Part shown: piece by piece, positions 1 through 7,036 of the stretch
How positions within the stretch are numbered: position 1 is the first letter of the stretch
Layout: each line of letters begins with the position of its first letter
Assembly: GCA_031409695.1 (NCBI GenBank)
Contig: JANNXS010000392.1
Span: 1-17,712 of the forward strand
Direction of reading: 5' to 3'
Length of the DNA stretch: 17,712 bases
Source of the DNA: JABFRJ01 sp031409695
GTDB taxonomy: Bacteria; Pseudomonadota; Alphaproteobacteria; Rhizobiales; Hyphomicrobiaceae
Program-made: the position numbers and the translations under genes
The notes under the pieces: model-generated
Told to the model about the DNA's origin: nothing
The model's database searches: none
The model's input: only the letters and a program-made list of their open reading frames with translations

Positions 1-2
1 AC

Positions 3-20
3 GAGATTCCCGAGGAATAA
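3..20 (+). CDS. possible 3' end of an upstream gene
   Basis: Read in the frame that starts at base 3, the window begins with Glu-Ile-Pro-Glu-Glu and then TAA at 18-20. An inverted repeat begins at the stop codon, as often happens at the end of a gene. The acidic tail and the hairpin are the only support. The other two forward frames are also open here, so this is a guess and no product can be named. Confidence 0.25.
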   Translation, partial: EIPEE

Positions 21-34
21 GCCGCTTGGCTTAT
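17..34 (+). terminator. stem-loop just after the first stop codon
   Basis: ATAAGCC at 17-23 and GGCTTAT at 28-34 form a perfect 7-bp stem with a GCTT loop. It overlaps the TAA of the possible upstream reading frame. No run of T follows, so it would be a weak or Rho-assisted terminator at best, or a 3'-end protecting hairpin. Confidence 0.3.
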
Positions 35-47
35 CTGGCTGTCCTCG

Positions 48-56
48 TTATCCACA
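48..56 (+). promoter_or_regulatory. single DnaA-box-like 9-mer
   Basis: TTATCCACA at 48-56 matches the strict DnaA-box consensus. Only one copy is seen here, with no AT-rich unwinding element and no cluster, so it is not an origin. It could be an isolated DnaA-titration or regulatory box upstream of thrS, or chance. Confidence 0.3.
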
Positions 57-80
57 GGGCAACCGCGGCGACGAATGGGT

Positions 81-97
81 CCAGGGCGCAGCCCTGG
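81..97. repeat. GC-rich palindromic hairpin upstream of thrS
   Basis: CCAGGGC (81-87) and GCCCTGG (91-97) are perfect inverted copies around a GCA loop. Short GC palindromes of this kind recur between genes in many alphaproteobacterial genomes, where they act as transcript-end hairpins or dispersed palindromic units. No T tract follows. Confidence 0.4.
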
Positions 98-280
98 TCG
101 GGGGTGCTTGAAGGGCTGACAGCTCGTCAATATCACGCGGCAGCGTGAAGCCCTTGCCACCGTCCTCAGGTGTGCTAACGGCCACGCGCCGGGCGTGCTT
201 CGTTGCCCGGTTTCAACCCGTCTTACCTGCCCTCGTCAGCAGGAATGAGCAAAGGGAGCCAGGCACGACCTGGATCGAAA

Positions 281-2263
281 ATGGCCGACATCACCCTCAC
301 TTTCCCCGATGGCAACAAGCGCCCGGTGCCGGCTGGCACGACAGGCCTCGACGTCGCCAAAGGCATCTCACCCTCGCTCGCCAAGCGCACCGTCGCCATG
401 ACGCTGAACGGCGTCTTGACCGACCTCGCCGACCCCATCACAGCGGACACCGCGATCAAATTCGTCGCCCGTACCGACCCGGAAGCGCTGGAGCTGATCC
501 GCCACGACGCAGCGCACGTGTGCGCCGAAGCCGTGCAGGACATATGGCCCGGTACGCAGGCGACCATCGGCCCGGTGATCGAGAACGGTTGGTTTTACGA
601 CTTCGACAAGGCGGAGCCCTTCACACCTGACGATCTCGCGAAGATCGAAAAAAAGATGCACGAGATCATCGGGCGCAATGCCGCGTTCCGGAAGGAAATC
701 TGGTCACGCGACAAGGCCAAGGCGCACTTCAAAGCCAACGGCGAGACCTACAAAATCGAGCTCGTCGATGCGATCCCGGGCAACGAAGACTGCAAGATCT
801 ACAGCCAGGGACAATGGCTCGATCTGTGCCGCGGCCCGCACATGACAGCGACCGGCCATATCGGAAAAGCCTTCAAAGTTGACCGCTTCTCCGGGAGCTA
901 TTGGCGCGGCAATTCGGAAGGCCCGAAGTTGCAGCGCATTTACGGCCTCGCCTTCGCCAAGGAAGAAGAACTAGCGTCGTTTTTGACGCAACGCGAAGAA
1001 GCTGAGAAGCGCGACCATCGGAAACTCGGCCGCGAGATGGATCTGTTTCACTTCCAGGAGGAAGGTCCGGGCGTCGTGTTCTGGCACGCCAAGGGTTGGA
1101 CCACGTTCCAGAGCCTCGTTTCCTATATGCGCCGTCGCCTCTCAGACGACTATCAGGAGGTGCAAGGGCCGCAGCTGCTGGACAAATCGCTTTGGGAAAC
1201 CTCGGGGCACTGGGGCTGGTATTCCGACAACATGTTCGCGGTGAAATCTGCGACCGCGTTCGAAAACCCGAAGGATGCCGCCGCTGAGCAGCGGGTGTTC
1301 GCCTTAAAGCCGATGAACTGCCCCGGTCATGTGCAGATCTTCAAGCACGGCTTGAAGAGCTATCGCGACCTTCCGATGCGCCTTGCCGAATTCGGCTGCG
1401 TGCACCGCTATGAAGCCTCGGGCGCCTTGCACGGCCTGATGCGCGTGCGCGGCTTTACCCAGGACGATGCGCACGTCTTCTGCACGGAAGCGCAGCTCGA
1501 AGCCGAATGCATCATGATCAACGATCTCATGATGTCTGTGTATGAGGACTTCGGCTTCAAAGAGGTCGTCGTGAAACTCGCGACGCGGCCCGCCAAGCGT
1601 GTTGGCACCGACGCCATGTGGGACCACGCCGAGGACATTCTCAAAAAGGTGCTGGTGAAAATCGCAGCTGAAAGCGGCGGGCGCATCAAGACCGGTATCA
1701 ATGAGGGTGAAGGCACGTTCTACGGTCCGAAATTCGAATACACCCTGCGTGACGCCATCGGTCGCGAGTGGCAATGTGGCACGACACAAGTGGACTTCAA
1801 TCTGCCCGAACGCTTCGGCGCCTTCTACATCGACGCCGACGGCGAGAAAAAACAGCCCGTCATGGTGCACCGCGCCATCTGCGGCTCGCTCGAACGTTTC
1901 CTTGGCATCCTGCTTGAGAACTGCGCCGGGCAACTGCCGCTATGGATGGCGCCTGTCCAAGCCGTCGTCGCGACCATCGTGTCGGACGCTGACGATTATG
2001 CTAAAGTCGTGCAGAAGCGCCTGAAAAAGGCCGGTTTGCGCGGCGAAATCGACCTGCGCAACGAGAAGATCGGCTACAAGGTGCGCGAACATTCGCTAAC
2101 CAAAATGCCTTTGATGCTGGTCGTCGGCCGCCGTGAGGCCGAGGAGGGCAACGTCGCCGTCCGCCGTTTCGGGTCCGACAAGAACACCGTCATGACCTTG
2201 GATGAAGCCATCGCCATGATGAAGGCCGAGGCGACACCACCGGATGTCGCGCGGGACGTTTGA
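281..2263 (+). CDS. thrS: threonyl-tRNA synthetase
   Basis: Class II aminoacyl-tRNA synthetase that charges tRNA-Thr in the cytoplasm; essential. The ATG at 281 gives 660 residues, close to the family norm, and begins directly with the TGS-domain sequence MADITLTFPDG. In-frame TTG (203) and ATG (245) starts would add an unconserved tail. No clear Shine-Dalgarno is seen near 281. Order: TGS (about 1-65), second additional/editing domain (about 70-225) with HDAAH (His75, His79) and CRGPH (Cys183, His187), catalytic core (about 250-560), anticodon-binding domain to the C-terminus. The zinc ligands are Cys347 in MNCPGH, His398 in DDAHVFC and His530 in VMVHRAICGS. Motif 2 (RYEASGALHGLMRVRGF) and motif 3 (RAICGSLERFLG) are intact, so both charging and Ser-tRNA editing should work. 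It appears monocistronic. Confidence 0.97.
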   Translation: MADITLTFPDGNKRPVPAGTTGLDVAKGISPSLAKRTVAMTLNGVLTDLADPITADTAIKFVARTDPEALELIRHDAAHVCAEAVQDIWPGTQATIGPVIENGWFYDFDKAEPFTPDDLAKIEKKMHEIIGRNAAFRKEIWSRDKAKAHFKANGETYKIELVDAIPGNEDCKIYSQGQWLDLCRGPHMTATGHIGKAFKVDRFSGSYWRGNSEGPKLQRIYGLAFAKEEELASFLTQREEAEKRDHRKLGREMDLFHFQEEGPGVVFWHAKGWTTFQSLVSYMRRRLSDDYQEVQGPQLLDKSLWETSGHWGWYSDNMFAVKSATAFENPKDAAAEQRVFALKPMNCPGHVQIFKHGLKSYRDLPMRLAEFGCVHRYEASGALHGLMRVRGFTQDDAHVFCTEAQLEAECIMINDLMMSVYEDFGFKEVVVKLATRPAKRVGTDAMWDHAEDILKKVLVKIAAESGGRIKTGINEGEGTFYGPKFEYTLRDAIGREWQCGTTQVDFNLPERFGAFYIDADGEKKQPVMVHRAICGSLERFLGILLENCAGQLPLWMAPVQAVVATIVSDADDYAKVVQKRLKKAGLRGEIDLRNEKIGYKVREHSLTKMPLMLVVGRREAEEGNVAVRRFGSDKNTVMTLDEAIAMMKAEATPPDVARDV

Positions 2264-2269
2264 ACGTCC
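2254..2269 (+). terminator. inverted repeat over the thrS stop codon
   Basis: GGACGTT (2254-2260) and AACGTCC (2263-2269) are perfect inverted copies; in practice a 6-bp stem with a TTGA loop that contains most of the thrS stop. There is no U-run, so it is a weak terminator candidate. The following 235 nt up to the lptCA start hold no convincing gene. Confidence 0.3.
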
Positions 2270-2504
2270 GAGGCTTAAACGAATCGGACGCAGTCAGCCA
2301 TTGCTGGTGAACTGTGGCGTATCCTGCCATGCTTGTAGCACCACGTCGCAGTGATTGAGGCGTTCTGGTCTGGCCAGCTCGACCTAACGCCCCCGTTGCC
2401 ATTATGCACGTCTTTCTGAGCCTCTTGCGTCACAGTCGCATTTCGACCGAAATTGCATCAGCATAGGACATACGGCGGCCGAAGCGGCAAGGTGTGCGGC
2501 AGAT

Positions 2505-4565
2505 ATGGCAATGGCGGACGACAGTGGGGAGGTTGTCAACTCCCGGAGATCCGATGCAGCGACGCGTCGCACTGCGCGCCTTGCCAAACTACGCGCGAAG
2601 GCGTTCAGCGCCGCTCGCCGTCACACGGCGCTTGTTAAATCGCTGCGCCTGCTCTTACCCCTGAGCATCGCTGGCATCGTTGCCGCCTATGGCGCCTACA
2701 TCTACGCCAAAACCGGTATCTCGATTGCTGGCGGCAAGGCGACCGTTGAAGGCTTTACGGTCACCGCTGACGATCTCAAAATGTCGGGCGTCAAATACAC
2801 CGGCCAAGCCAAAGACGGCAGCCGCTACGACGTGCGCGCCCGTGATGCCGCCGTCGACTTCGCCCAAACCGGGCCGACCAAGCTCAACCACATCGACGGC
2901 GAACTCGTGCAGCCGAACGGTGTCGTCACCAAGCTCAAATCGCGAGCCGGTGTCGTCGACAACAAAAAGGGCGAGTTGGACCTGTCCGACGGCGTCAACA
3001 TCGTCTCGACCAATGGCCTCCGCGCCACGATGAAGAGTGCCAAAGTCTACACTAAGGAAAGCCGCATCCTCGCCAACGAAGGCGTGACGGCGGATATGCC
3101 GACTGGCCGCATCACAGCTGACAAAATGGACATCGAAACGAAAGCCAAAAAAGGCACGTTTCATGGCAACGTCGCCGTGCGCCTTGCGCAGGATCAGGCA
3201 GCAGCCAAGCCGCTGCTTGCGCTCGGCCGCGAAACGCGCGCTCCTGTCGAGGTAAAAGCGACGCGCCTCGATATCGATGACAGCAAGCGCTTCGCCAGTT
3301 TTACCGGCGGCGTGACCGCGGCGCAGGGCGAAAGCACACTCAGGTCCGCTGACCTGCACATCACCTACGAAGGCCGCACCGCCACACCCGGCGCGCCGCC
3401 ACCGACGGACCTGATGACCGAAACGGGCGCCACAAAGGTTCAAAAACTTAAAGCCACCGGCGGCGTTTCTATCACGTCCGGCATCGACCGACGCGTACAG
3501 GCCGACACCGTTGAGTTCGACGTACCCGGTGATCTCGCGACATTCGTCGGGGCAACGGTGGAAGTGCAGCAAGGCAAGAACCGCCTGCTTGGCCGCCGCC
3601 TCATCGTTGATCGCAAGACGGGCAAAACCACGCTTGACGCCCCGGCCGAAGGCCGCACGCCCGTTGGCCGCATTCAGACCACGTTCTATCAAGTTCAGGA
3701 CGGCAAGCCGAAGCCGAAAGCCGCAGTACCTGCCGACGCGAGCGGCAGCTCCGGCGGCGTGATGAATTTCAAGACCGATCCAAACGCCCCAATGGACGTC
3801 GCCGCCGAACGCTTGGATGTAAACGACGCAGCCAAGCAGGCCATTTATCGCGGCGCAGTCCGTGCGCAACAGGGCGACTTTATCATGGAGACTACGGAAC
3901 TCGTTGCAACTTACACAGGCGATACCGGTCTCGTCACGCCCGCCGAAGGCGCCGCGGCCAAGGGCGCAACAACGCAAATGTCGAAGGTCGAGGCGAAGTC
4001 AAAGGTGCTTATCACATCGCGCGAGGGACAGTCTCTGCGTGGTGAGTGGGCCATATTTGATGTGAAGGCGAACATCGTAACGGTCGGTGGTCCGGTGTTC
4101 GTGAAACAAGGCCTGAACGAAATCAGTGGTCGGCAATTGCGGATTGATATGACCACCGGCGAGGCGAAGTTCGATGACGTTCCGGGGCAAGCCAAGCTGG
4201 CACCGGCGATCGCCCCAAGCACGCAGCCCAAATCTGCGATCGGCCCAGGCGGCCTGCCAGCCGTTGGCGCGCAGCCAGCCGCAGTTGTGTCCCCCGGATG
4301 TCCGCCCGGAGGCCGTGCCTGTGTCACATTTTACCCCGAGACAGCCAAGACGCTGCAGAAACAGGGTCAAGACACGATGGCGGCCAAGAACGCGGCGGCC
4401 AAGAGTGCGGTGCCCAAAGCGATACCCAAACCCGCGTCGCCAGCTCCAGCAGGGGCCACGCCCCCGGGCGCTACAACTGCTGCCTCGACAAAACCCAAAT
4501 CCGATGGCTGGTCGCCGCAGACCAACTCGACCGCCAGCCCCACCTATCGCGCGCCGACGCCATAA
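2505..4565 (+). CDS. LptC-LptA fusion protein, LPS transport bridge
   Basis: A 686-residue bitopic inner-membrane protein that appears to combine two parts of the Lpt lipopolysaccharide-export machine. A basic N-terminus precedes one membrane helix (about 47-67). An LptC-like beta-jellyroll follows (about 70-225, with GVKYTGQAKDGSRYDVRA). Then come two LptA/OstA-like units, about 247-375 and 429-557. Each unit runs from a conserved 'A.RLD..D..K.A...G.V.A.QG' start, through a middle 'K...GGV.ITS' strand, to '..G.N.L.GR.L..D..TG...'. The last 110 residues are Ala/Pro/Lys-rich and probably disordered. AAGGTG at 2489-2494 is a fair Shine-Dalgarno 10 nt before ATG 2505; ATG 2511 is an alternative. 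Usually lptC (about 200 aa) and lptA (about 180-250 aa) are separate genes. lptB lies 14 nt downstream, so they form an operon. The LPS-export role is confident from domains plus neighbour; the exact domain borders are my estimate. Confidence 0.85.
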   Translation: MAMADDSGEVVNSRRSDAATRRTARLAKLRAKAFSAARRHTALVKSLRLLLPLSIAGIVAAYGAYIYAKTGISIAGGKATVEGFTVTADDLKMSGVKYTGQAKDGSRYDVRARDAAVDFAQTGPTKLNHIDGELVQPNGVVTKLKSRAGVVDNKKGELDLSDGVNIVSTNGLRATMKSAKVYTKESRILANEGVTADMPTGRITADKMDIETKAKKGTFHGNVAVRLAQDQAAAKPLLALGRETRAPVEVKATRLDIDDSKRFASFTGGVTAAQGESTLRSADLHITYEGRTATPGAPPPTDLMTETGATKVQKLKATGGVSITSGIDRRVQADTVEFDVPGDLATFVGATVEVQQGKNRLLGRRLIVDRKTGKTTLDAPAEGRTPVGRIQTTFYQVQDGKPKPKAAVPADASGSSGGVMNFKTDPNAPMDVAAERLDVNDAAKQAIYRGAVRAQQGDFIMETTELVATYTGDTGLVTPAEGAAAKGATTQMSKVEAKSKVLITSREGQSLRGEWAIFDVKANIVTVGGPVFVKQGLNEISGRQLRIDMTTGEAKFDDVPGQAKLAPAIAPSTQPKSAIGPGGLPAVGAQPAAVVSPGCPPGGRACVTFYPETAKTLQKQGQDTMAAKNAAAKSAVPKAIPKPASPAPAGATPPGATTAASTKPKSDGWSPQTNSTASPTYRAPTP

Positions 4566-4579
4566 CGGACACGACACTC

Positions 4580-5539
4580 ATGGCCTTGTTTCCGTTCGGC
4601 TCGAAAAAGACACCTGCCTTTGCCGGTGCAGACAACCGTACCGCGCCTTCGCCTCGACCCGGTTTCGCGCCACAAACCCCATTCGATGAACGCGCCGCAG
4701 CGTTCGCGGAAGCAGACGCATTTGTGGGTCGCAACCACCCCGAACCGCCATCCGCTCAGTTTGGCGACGGACCTCGCGACGATACGGCCCATGATCCGCA
4801 CGCGGAACCCATCAGTGGCGATGGCTACCTGACAGCCTACGGCGTCCACAAAGCGTACAAAAAGCGCAAGGTCGTCAAAGGCGTAAGCCTCGGCGTTGCG
4901 CGCGGGGAATCCGTTGGCCTGCTCGGCCCAAATGGCGCCGGTAAGACCACCACGTTCTACATGATCACGGGCCTCGTCGGTGCGGACGCAGGCACAATCA
5001 CCATCGATGGTCGGGACGTGACGCGCCTGCCCATGTACCGTCGGGCGCGCCTCGGCATCGGCTACCTGCCGCAAGAGGCGTCAATTTTCCGCGGCCTCTC
5101 GGTCGAACAAAACATCATGGCCGTGCTCGAATTGACAGAACCTAAGCGTAAGGTGCGCAAGGAACGCCTCGACCAGCTGCTTGAGGAGTTCAAGATCACG
5201 CGGCTGCGCAAATCGCCGTCTATGGCGCTGTCCGGAGGTGAACGCCGCCGCTGCGAAATTGCCCGCGCGCTCGCCTCAAATCCCTCGTTCATGCTGTTGG
5301 ACGAGCCATTTGCCGGTATCGACCCACTCGCTGTTGGCGATATCCAGGAATTGGTGCGTCACCTGACGCGTCGCGGCATCGGGGTATTGATCACCGACCA
5401 CAACGTCCGCGAAACACTTTCACTCGTGGACCGCGCCTATGTCATCGCCGATGGCCAAGTGCTCACCCACGGCCACCCCGACGACATCGTGCGCAACGAA
5501 GATGTCCGGCGGGTCTATCTCGGCGACATGTTTGCTTGA
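4580..5539 (+). CDS. lptB: LPS export ABC transporter ATPase LptB
   Basis: Cytoplasmic ATPase of the LptB2FGC complex, which extracts LPS from the inner membrane and pushes it along the periplasmic bridge. The protein has 319 residues. The ABC domain starts near residue 83 and has every motif: Walker A GPNGAGKT (116-123), Q-loop Gln165 in LPQEASIFRGLSVEQNI, signature LSGGERRRCEIARAL (217-231), Walker B FMLLDEP (237-243, Glu242) and switch His274 in ITDHNVRETL. The Q-loop region and the NIMAVLE segment are typical of LptB rather than of LivF/LivG. The first 80 residues are an unusual low-complexity extension. ATG 4580 was chosen because it lies 14 nt after lptCA and begins MALFPFG; the frame is open further upstream, but only inside lptCA. 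Confidence 0.93.
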   Translation: MALFPFGSKKTPAFAGADNRTAPSPRPGFAPQTPFDERAAAFAEADAFVGRNHPEPPSAQFGDGPRDDTAHDPHAEPISGDGYLTAYGVHKAYKKRKVVKGVSLGVARGESVGLLGPNGAGKTTTFYMITGLVGADAGTITIDGRDVTRLPMYRRARLGIGYLPQEASIFRGLSVEQNIMAVLELTEPKRKVRKERLDQLLEEFKITRLRKSPSMALSGGERRRCEIARALASNPSFMLLDEPFAGIDPLAVGDIQELVRHLTRRGIGVLITDHNVRETLSLVDRAYVIADGQVLTHGHPDDIVRNEDVRRVYLGDMFA

Positions 5540-5575
5540 AGATGGATGAGGACGGCGGTGCGGCTGCCGCCCATG

Positions 5576-5591
5576 TTGACGTATTCGTCAA
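5576..5591. promoter_or_regulatory. palindromic operator candidate before the acyl-CoA dehydrogenase gene
   Basis: TTGACG and CGTCAA form perfect 6-bp half-sites around TATT, in the 110-nt gap between lptB and the dehydrogenase gene. A weak GC hairpin (GGCGG 5554-5558 with CCGCC 5567-5571) sits just before it. A 16-bp palindrome about 60 nt before a start codon suits a TetR- or GntR-type repressor. No regulator gene is in the window, and chance cannot be excluded. Confidence 0.35.
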
Positions 5592-5649
5592 GTTGTGGCT
5601 GACATTGACCGCCGTTGCCATGGTGCGCGGCACGCCCGAGGAGACAGCC

Positions 5650-6837
5650 ATGGATCTGCGCTTCACCCCTGAAGAAAACCAATTTCGCGACGAAGTTCGC
5701 ACGTTTTTCACAACTGCCATCCCGAAGTCGACCCGCGATAAGGTCGCCGTTGGTGAGCACCTGTCCAAGGCAGAAATGCAGCAGTCGCAAATGACGCTGG
5801 CAAAGAAGGGCTGGGCGGCGCCGCACTGGCCGAAAGAATGGGGCGGAACCGGCTGGAGCCCCATCCAGATGCACATTTACAACGAAGAAATGCAGTTCAA
5901 CTGCGTGCCGTCGCCGTTGCCCTTCAACACAGCAATGTGCGGCCCCGTCATTCTCGCATTTGGCACAGAAGCTCAGAAAAAGAAGTTTCTGCCCAGGATG
6001 TATACGCTCGAGGACTGGTGGTGCCAGGGCTTCTCGGAACCAGGCGCGGGCTCGGATCTCGCTGGCCTCACCACTGTCGCGGTGCGGGACGGCGACACCT
6101 ACACGCTGAACGGCCAAAAGACCTGGACCACGCTCGCCCAGCACGCGGACTGGTGCTTTGTGCTTGCGCGCACGGACATGACAGCCAAGAAGCAACTCGG
6201 GATTTCGTTTATTCTTGTTGACATGAAGTCGCCTGGCATAGAAGTGCGTCCGATTCAAACCATCGACGGTGGCCACGAGGTTAACGAAGTCTTTTTCACG
6301 GACGTGAAAGTGCCCGTCGAGAACCTTATCGGCCCTGAGCATCGCGGCTGGGATTGCGCCAAGTACTTACTTGGTAACGAGCGAAGCAATATTGCGCGCA
6401 TCGGCATGTCCAAGCAGCGCATTCAGCGCATCAAGCAATTGGCCGGTAAAGTCATGTCCGGCGATAAGCCCCTCATGCAGGACGACCGCTTTGCCGAGAA
6501 AGTTGCGGCCTGCGAGGTCGAGCTGAAGGCGCTTGAAATGACCCAGTTGCGCGTTTTGGCTGAAGATAGCAAACGCCGTTCGAACATGCCGAACCCTGCC
6601 TCGTCGATCCTCAAGATCAAAGGCTCCGAAATCCAACAGACCACCACCGAGTTGCTGCTCGAAGTGGTCGGCCCGCTGGCAGTCCCCTACATCGCCGATG
6701 AGGCCGAGTTCGGAACCGAAGAGCACTGGGCAGCACCCGCCGCACCCGCCTACTTCAATTTCCGCAAGGTCTCGATCTACGGCGGCTCCAACGAAATCCA
6801 ACGTAACATCATCGCGAAGGCCGTGTTGGGGTTCTGA
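5650..6837 (+). CDS. acyl-CoA dehydrogenase, pimeloyl-CoA dehydrogenase large-subunit type
   Basis: Predicted FAD-dependent enzyme that introduces an alpha-beta double bond into an acyl-CoA and passes electrons to ETF. It has 395 residues, normal for the family. ATG 5650 is fixed by GAGGAG at 5638-5643 with 6 nt spacing and by the family-typical N-terminus MDLRFTPEENQFRDEV; an in-frame start at 5536 would overlap lptB. The FAD/substrate signature GFSEPGAGSDLAG is at 127-139 and the C-terminal motif IYGGSNEIQRNII at 376-388. The MCAD-type base position (YEG) is Gly here, so Glu244 in LLGNERSNIAR, the isovaleryl/long-chain type position, is the likely catalytic base. Large subunits of this type are often encoded next to a small-subunit paralogue; none is found here. 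The true substrate is unknown. It may read through from lptB or use its own promoter. Confidence 0.85.
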   Translation: MDLRFTPEENQFRDEVRTFFTTAIPKSTRDKVAVGEHLSKAEMQQSQMTLAKKGWAAPHWPKEWGGTGWSPIQMHIYNEEMQFNCVPSPLPFNTAMCGPVILAFGTEAQKKKFLPRMYTLEDWWCQGFSEPGAGSDLAGLTTVAVRDGDTYTLNGQKTWTTLAQHADWCFVLARTDMTAKKQLGISFILVDMKSPGIEVRPIQTIDGGHEVNEVFFTDVKVPVENLIGPEHRGWDCAKYLLGNERSNIARIGMSKQRIQRIKQLAGKVMSGDKPLMQDDRFAEKVAACEVELKALEMTQLRVLAEDSKRRSNMPNPASSILKIKGSEIQQTTTELLLEVVGPLAVPYIADEAEFGTEEHWAAPAAPAYFNFRKVSIYGGSNEIQRNIIAKAVLGF

Positions 6838-6874
6838 GCCCTGTGCGCGCGCCACACTGCGAAAGTTGGGACAT

Positions 6875-6904
6875 AACGGGTGGGGGGCAACCTCACCCGT
6901 TTTT
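6875..6904 (+). terminator. Rho-independent terminator
   Basis: AACGGGTG (6875-6882) pairs with CACCCGTT (6894-6901). Three more pairs, one of them G-U, extend the stem to 11 bp around a GGCAA loop, and TTTTT follows at 6900-6904. It lies 37 nt after the dehydrogenase stop and closes that transcript. This is the clearest terminator in the window. Confidence 0.85.
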
Positions 6905-6923
6905 AATTAGGCCGGCGCATCGG

Positions 6924-6969
6924 GGCAACCGCGGCTTGGCAACCGCGTACGCGCTTGGTCCGCGGTTTT
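6924..6969 (+). repeat. GGCAACCGCG direct repeat and second stem-loop
   Basis: GGCAACCGCG occurs at 6924-6933 and again at 6938-6947; a third copy is at 58-67. The AACCGCG of the second copy (6941-6947) can pair with CGCGGTT (6961-6967), which runs into TTTT at 6966-6969, giving a 7-bp stem with a 13-nt loop. It may be a second, weaker terminator or part of a dispersed palindromic repeat. Confidence 0.4.
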
Positions 6970-6996
6970 GAAGATGCAATACGGCTAACATATCGA
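6968..6996 (+). promoter_or_regulatory. weak sigma-70-like promoter for the MFS gene
   Basis: TTGAAG (6968-6973), a 17-nt spacer and TATCGA (6991-6996) give a modest match to the housekeeping consensus, about 40 nt before the MFS start codon. It lies downstream of the terminator, where a new promoter is needed. The -10 match is poor. Confidence 0.3.
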
Positions 6997-7036
6997 TAGC
7001 GTGTCAACGTGACGTGACGCCGATTGCGAGATCACG

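Noticed and set aside
203..280. N-terminal extension of ThrS from TTG 203 or ATG 245
   Set aside because: The extra residues have no counterpart in the TGS domain, and ATG 281 begins exactly at the conserved start.
1304..1933. 209-codon open frame antisense to thrS
   Set aside because: It lies opposite the conserved catalytic core of ThrS and has a composition typical of a shadow frame (many His, Phe, Val).
2655..3977. 440-codon open frame on the minus strand, antisense to the LptC-LptA gene
   Set aside because: Its product looks like no family, is rich in Gly/Ala/Arg/Val, and the plus-strand frame has clear conserved domains. Long antisense frames are expected in GC-rich DNA.
5536..5649. 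Upstream start for the acyl-CoA dehydrogenase overlapping lptB
   Set aside because: GAGGAG at 5638-5643 and the family-typical N-terminus both select ATG 5650.
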